The position numbers and the translations under genes were made by a program. From Paenibacillus barcinonensis (GTDB lineage Bacteria > Bacillota > Bacilli > Paenibacillales > Paenibacillaceae), in assembly GCF_003217495.1 (NCBI RefSeq), contig NZ_QJSW01000005.1:322702-386701 (forward strand): DNA of 64,000 nt. Direction: 5' to 3'. Shown here piece after piece: positions 63,285 to 64,000 of the stretch. Numbering within the stretch: position 1 is the first letter of the stretch; each line of letters starts with the position of its first letter. The notes under the pieces were generated by a model. The model had not been told where the DNA came from and did no database searches. It worked only from the letters and a program-made list of their open reading frames with translations.

Positions 63285-63730
63285 TGCCTACTTTAAGTAA
63301 TTTTTCACTCGGAAATTACACGTTGGGCGGACTGACAGACGGAATGATGAAATACGCAACGGGTGAAGTTACTTCCACTACTGCAACACTTTTATTCAAT
63401 GATGTTAATTCATCATTCAATGCTTATGTCGCTTCAGTAAATGGTTTAAGCTTTAGACCGACACGTATTATTTTAAGGAATAAATCAGCACCAAGTAACA
63501 GGGGGATGATTGTTTACAACAAAGATACATTCGGGGCACAACCGTCATCCGCAGGAACTAACTATAACCTTGCAACATATTTGACTAGTAACGCAGGCAC
63601 GGGATATATATTTAAGGTTTACGAAATAACCGGGGGTAGTTTTAATCAGGTGGGACAAGTCACGGATAGTGGTTTTAGGTTGCCTGTACCATCTGCTGGC
63701 GAGGTATATGTCTGGGAAATTTGGGGATGA
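63284..63730 (+). CDS. Fibre-associated protein
   Basis: 148 residues, beta-rich and Ser/Thr/Asn-rich, last of the tail operon. It overlaps the previous stop by one base. Probably part of the receptor-binding complex. No family recognised. Confidence 0.6.
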   Translation: MPTLSNFSLGNYTLGGLTDGMMKYATGEVTSTTATLLFNDVNSSFNAYVASVNGLSFRPTRIILRNKSAPSNRGMIVYNKDTFGAQPSSAGTNYNLATYLTSNAGTGYIFKVYEITGGSFNQVGQVTDSGFRLPVPSAGEVYVWEIWG

Positions 63731-63759
63731 GACAGGGATAAAAAAAGGGGCGTGACGTT

Positions 63760-63807
63760 GTGAGCCGTGGGAATTTTTATCTCGGTTCCGATTATAGAAA
63801 GGGGTGA
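63760..63807 (+). CDS. Possible 15-residue ORF between tail and lysis genes
   Basis: GTG 63760 to TGA 63807, with AAAAGGGGC upstream. Too short to assign. An XkdX-type small gene is usual here, but this does not match it well. Confidence 0.2.
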   Translation: MSRGNFYLGSDYRKG

Positions 63808-63833
63808 TACTCATCGTGAATAGATTTTGATGT

Positions 63834-63863
63834 ACACGACCGGTTAAGGATCGTGTCTTTTTG
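63834..63863 (+). terminator. Terminator of the tail operon
   Basis: ACACGA (63834-63839) pairs with TCGTGT (63851-63856), followed by CTTTTTG. It separates the tail and lysis modules. Confidence 0.75.
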
Positions 63864-63902
63864 TGTTGGTGGCAAATTCAATAAATTAAATAGATCGGGG
63901 AT

Positions 63903-64000
63903 ATGAAATTGGAAAACATGGGGAAATGGGCTTTGGCCGTCGGCAGCTGGGTGCTGTCTTATTTATTCGGGGGTTGGTCTGGAGTGCTGGGAGTATTGTT
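63903..64000 (+). CDS. Phage holin, 5' part only
   Basis: The first 32 residues before the window ends: MGKWALAVGSWVLSYLFGG is the first membrane helix typical of the phage_holin_4 (toxin-secretion/lysis) family. GATCGGGG precedes ATG 63903. It should open the membrane for an endolysin that lies past the window. Confidence 0.7.
   Translation, partial: MKLENMGKWALAVGSWVLSYLFGGWSGVLGVL

Larger units (their letters stand above)
15977..64000. mobile_element. PBSX-like contractile-tail prophage forming a sigK intervening element
   Basis: Everything from the sigK break to the window end is phage: recombinase, lysogeny switch, early recombination and replication genes, late regulator, packaging, head, contractile tail (sheath and tube), baseplate, fibres and holin start. 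Tail gene order follows PBSX xkd. At least 48 kb are present without an obvious broken structural gene. The right end and the 3' half of sigK are beyond the window. Confidence 0.92.

Overview
The window reads as the chromosome of an endospore-forming, mid-GC Firmicute, most like Paenibacillus. The evidence is a sporulation sigma-K gene, strong AGGAGG-type ribosome binding sites with many GTG and TTG starts, and the style of the host proteins. No database search was possible, so the genus is an inference.

Bases 1 to about 15976 are ordinary host chromosome. In order: a two-domain thiosulfate sulfurtransferase (cut by the window edge), a DMT/EamA exporter, a membrane-anchored polysaccharide deacetylase, a YkyA-like lipoprotein, an unknown lipoprotein, mannitol-1-phosphate dehydrogenase with a HAD phosphatase, an ADP-ribosylglycohydrolase, an MFS exporter, a large secreted protein with a discoidin-type C-terminus divergent from a CE1 esterase, a TetR regulator and a GNAT acetyltransferase. 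This stretch ends with the 5' part of sigK, which has a recognisable sigma-E/sigma-K type promoter and pro-sequence.

From about 15977 to the window end, the DNA is a contractile-tail, PBSX-like prophage integrated inside sigK, at the same protein position as the B. subtilis skin element (after ...DKEGNEI). A large serine recombinase of the SpoIVCA type lies next to the sigK fragment in convergent orientation and has its own mother-cell-type promoter. Unlike a decayed element, the phage looks complete as far as can be seen. It has a repressor/Cro switch, an early operon with a hammerhead ribozyme, an SbcC-like ATPase, RecT and a metallo-beta-lactamase fold protein, an initiator gene carrying palindromic iterons (probable origin), a helicase loader and DnaB-like helicase, RusA, a LexA-like DNA-binding protein and an ArpU-type late regulator. 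An accessory zone with structured RNAs and candidate defence genes follows, then a ParB-methyltransferase fusion, terminase, portal, minor head protein, protease, capsid, connectors, sheath, tube, a frameshifted tail chaperone, tape measure, baseplate, fibres and the start of a holin. The right attachment site and the 3' half of sigK lie beyond the window.

The main points for follow-up are: (1) an apparently intact phage acting as a sigK intervening element; (2) a near-perfect hammerhead ribozyme whose cleavage would leave a GNRA-tetraloop hairpin at the 5' end of the downstream early mRNA; (3) iterons with 33-bp phasing inside the initiator gene; (4) a probable ~150-nt prophage small RNA with promoter and terminator; (5) a 25-bp promoter element shared by two reverse-strand genes; (6) a folded leader that would hide the RBS of the gene after the methyltransferase; and (7) several reverse-strand or AT-rich cargo genes placed between phage modules.
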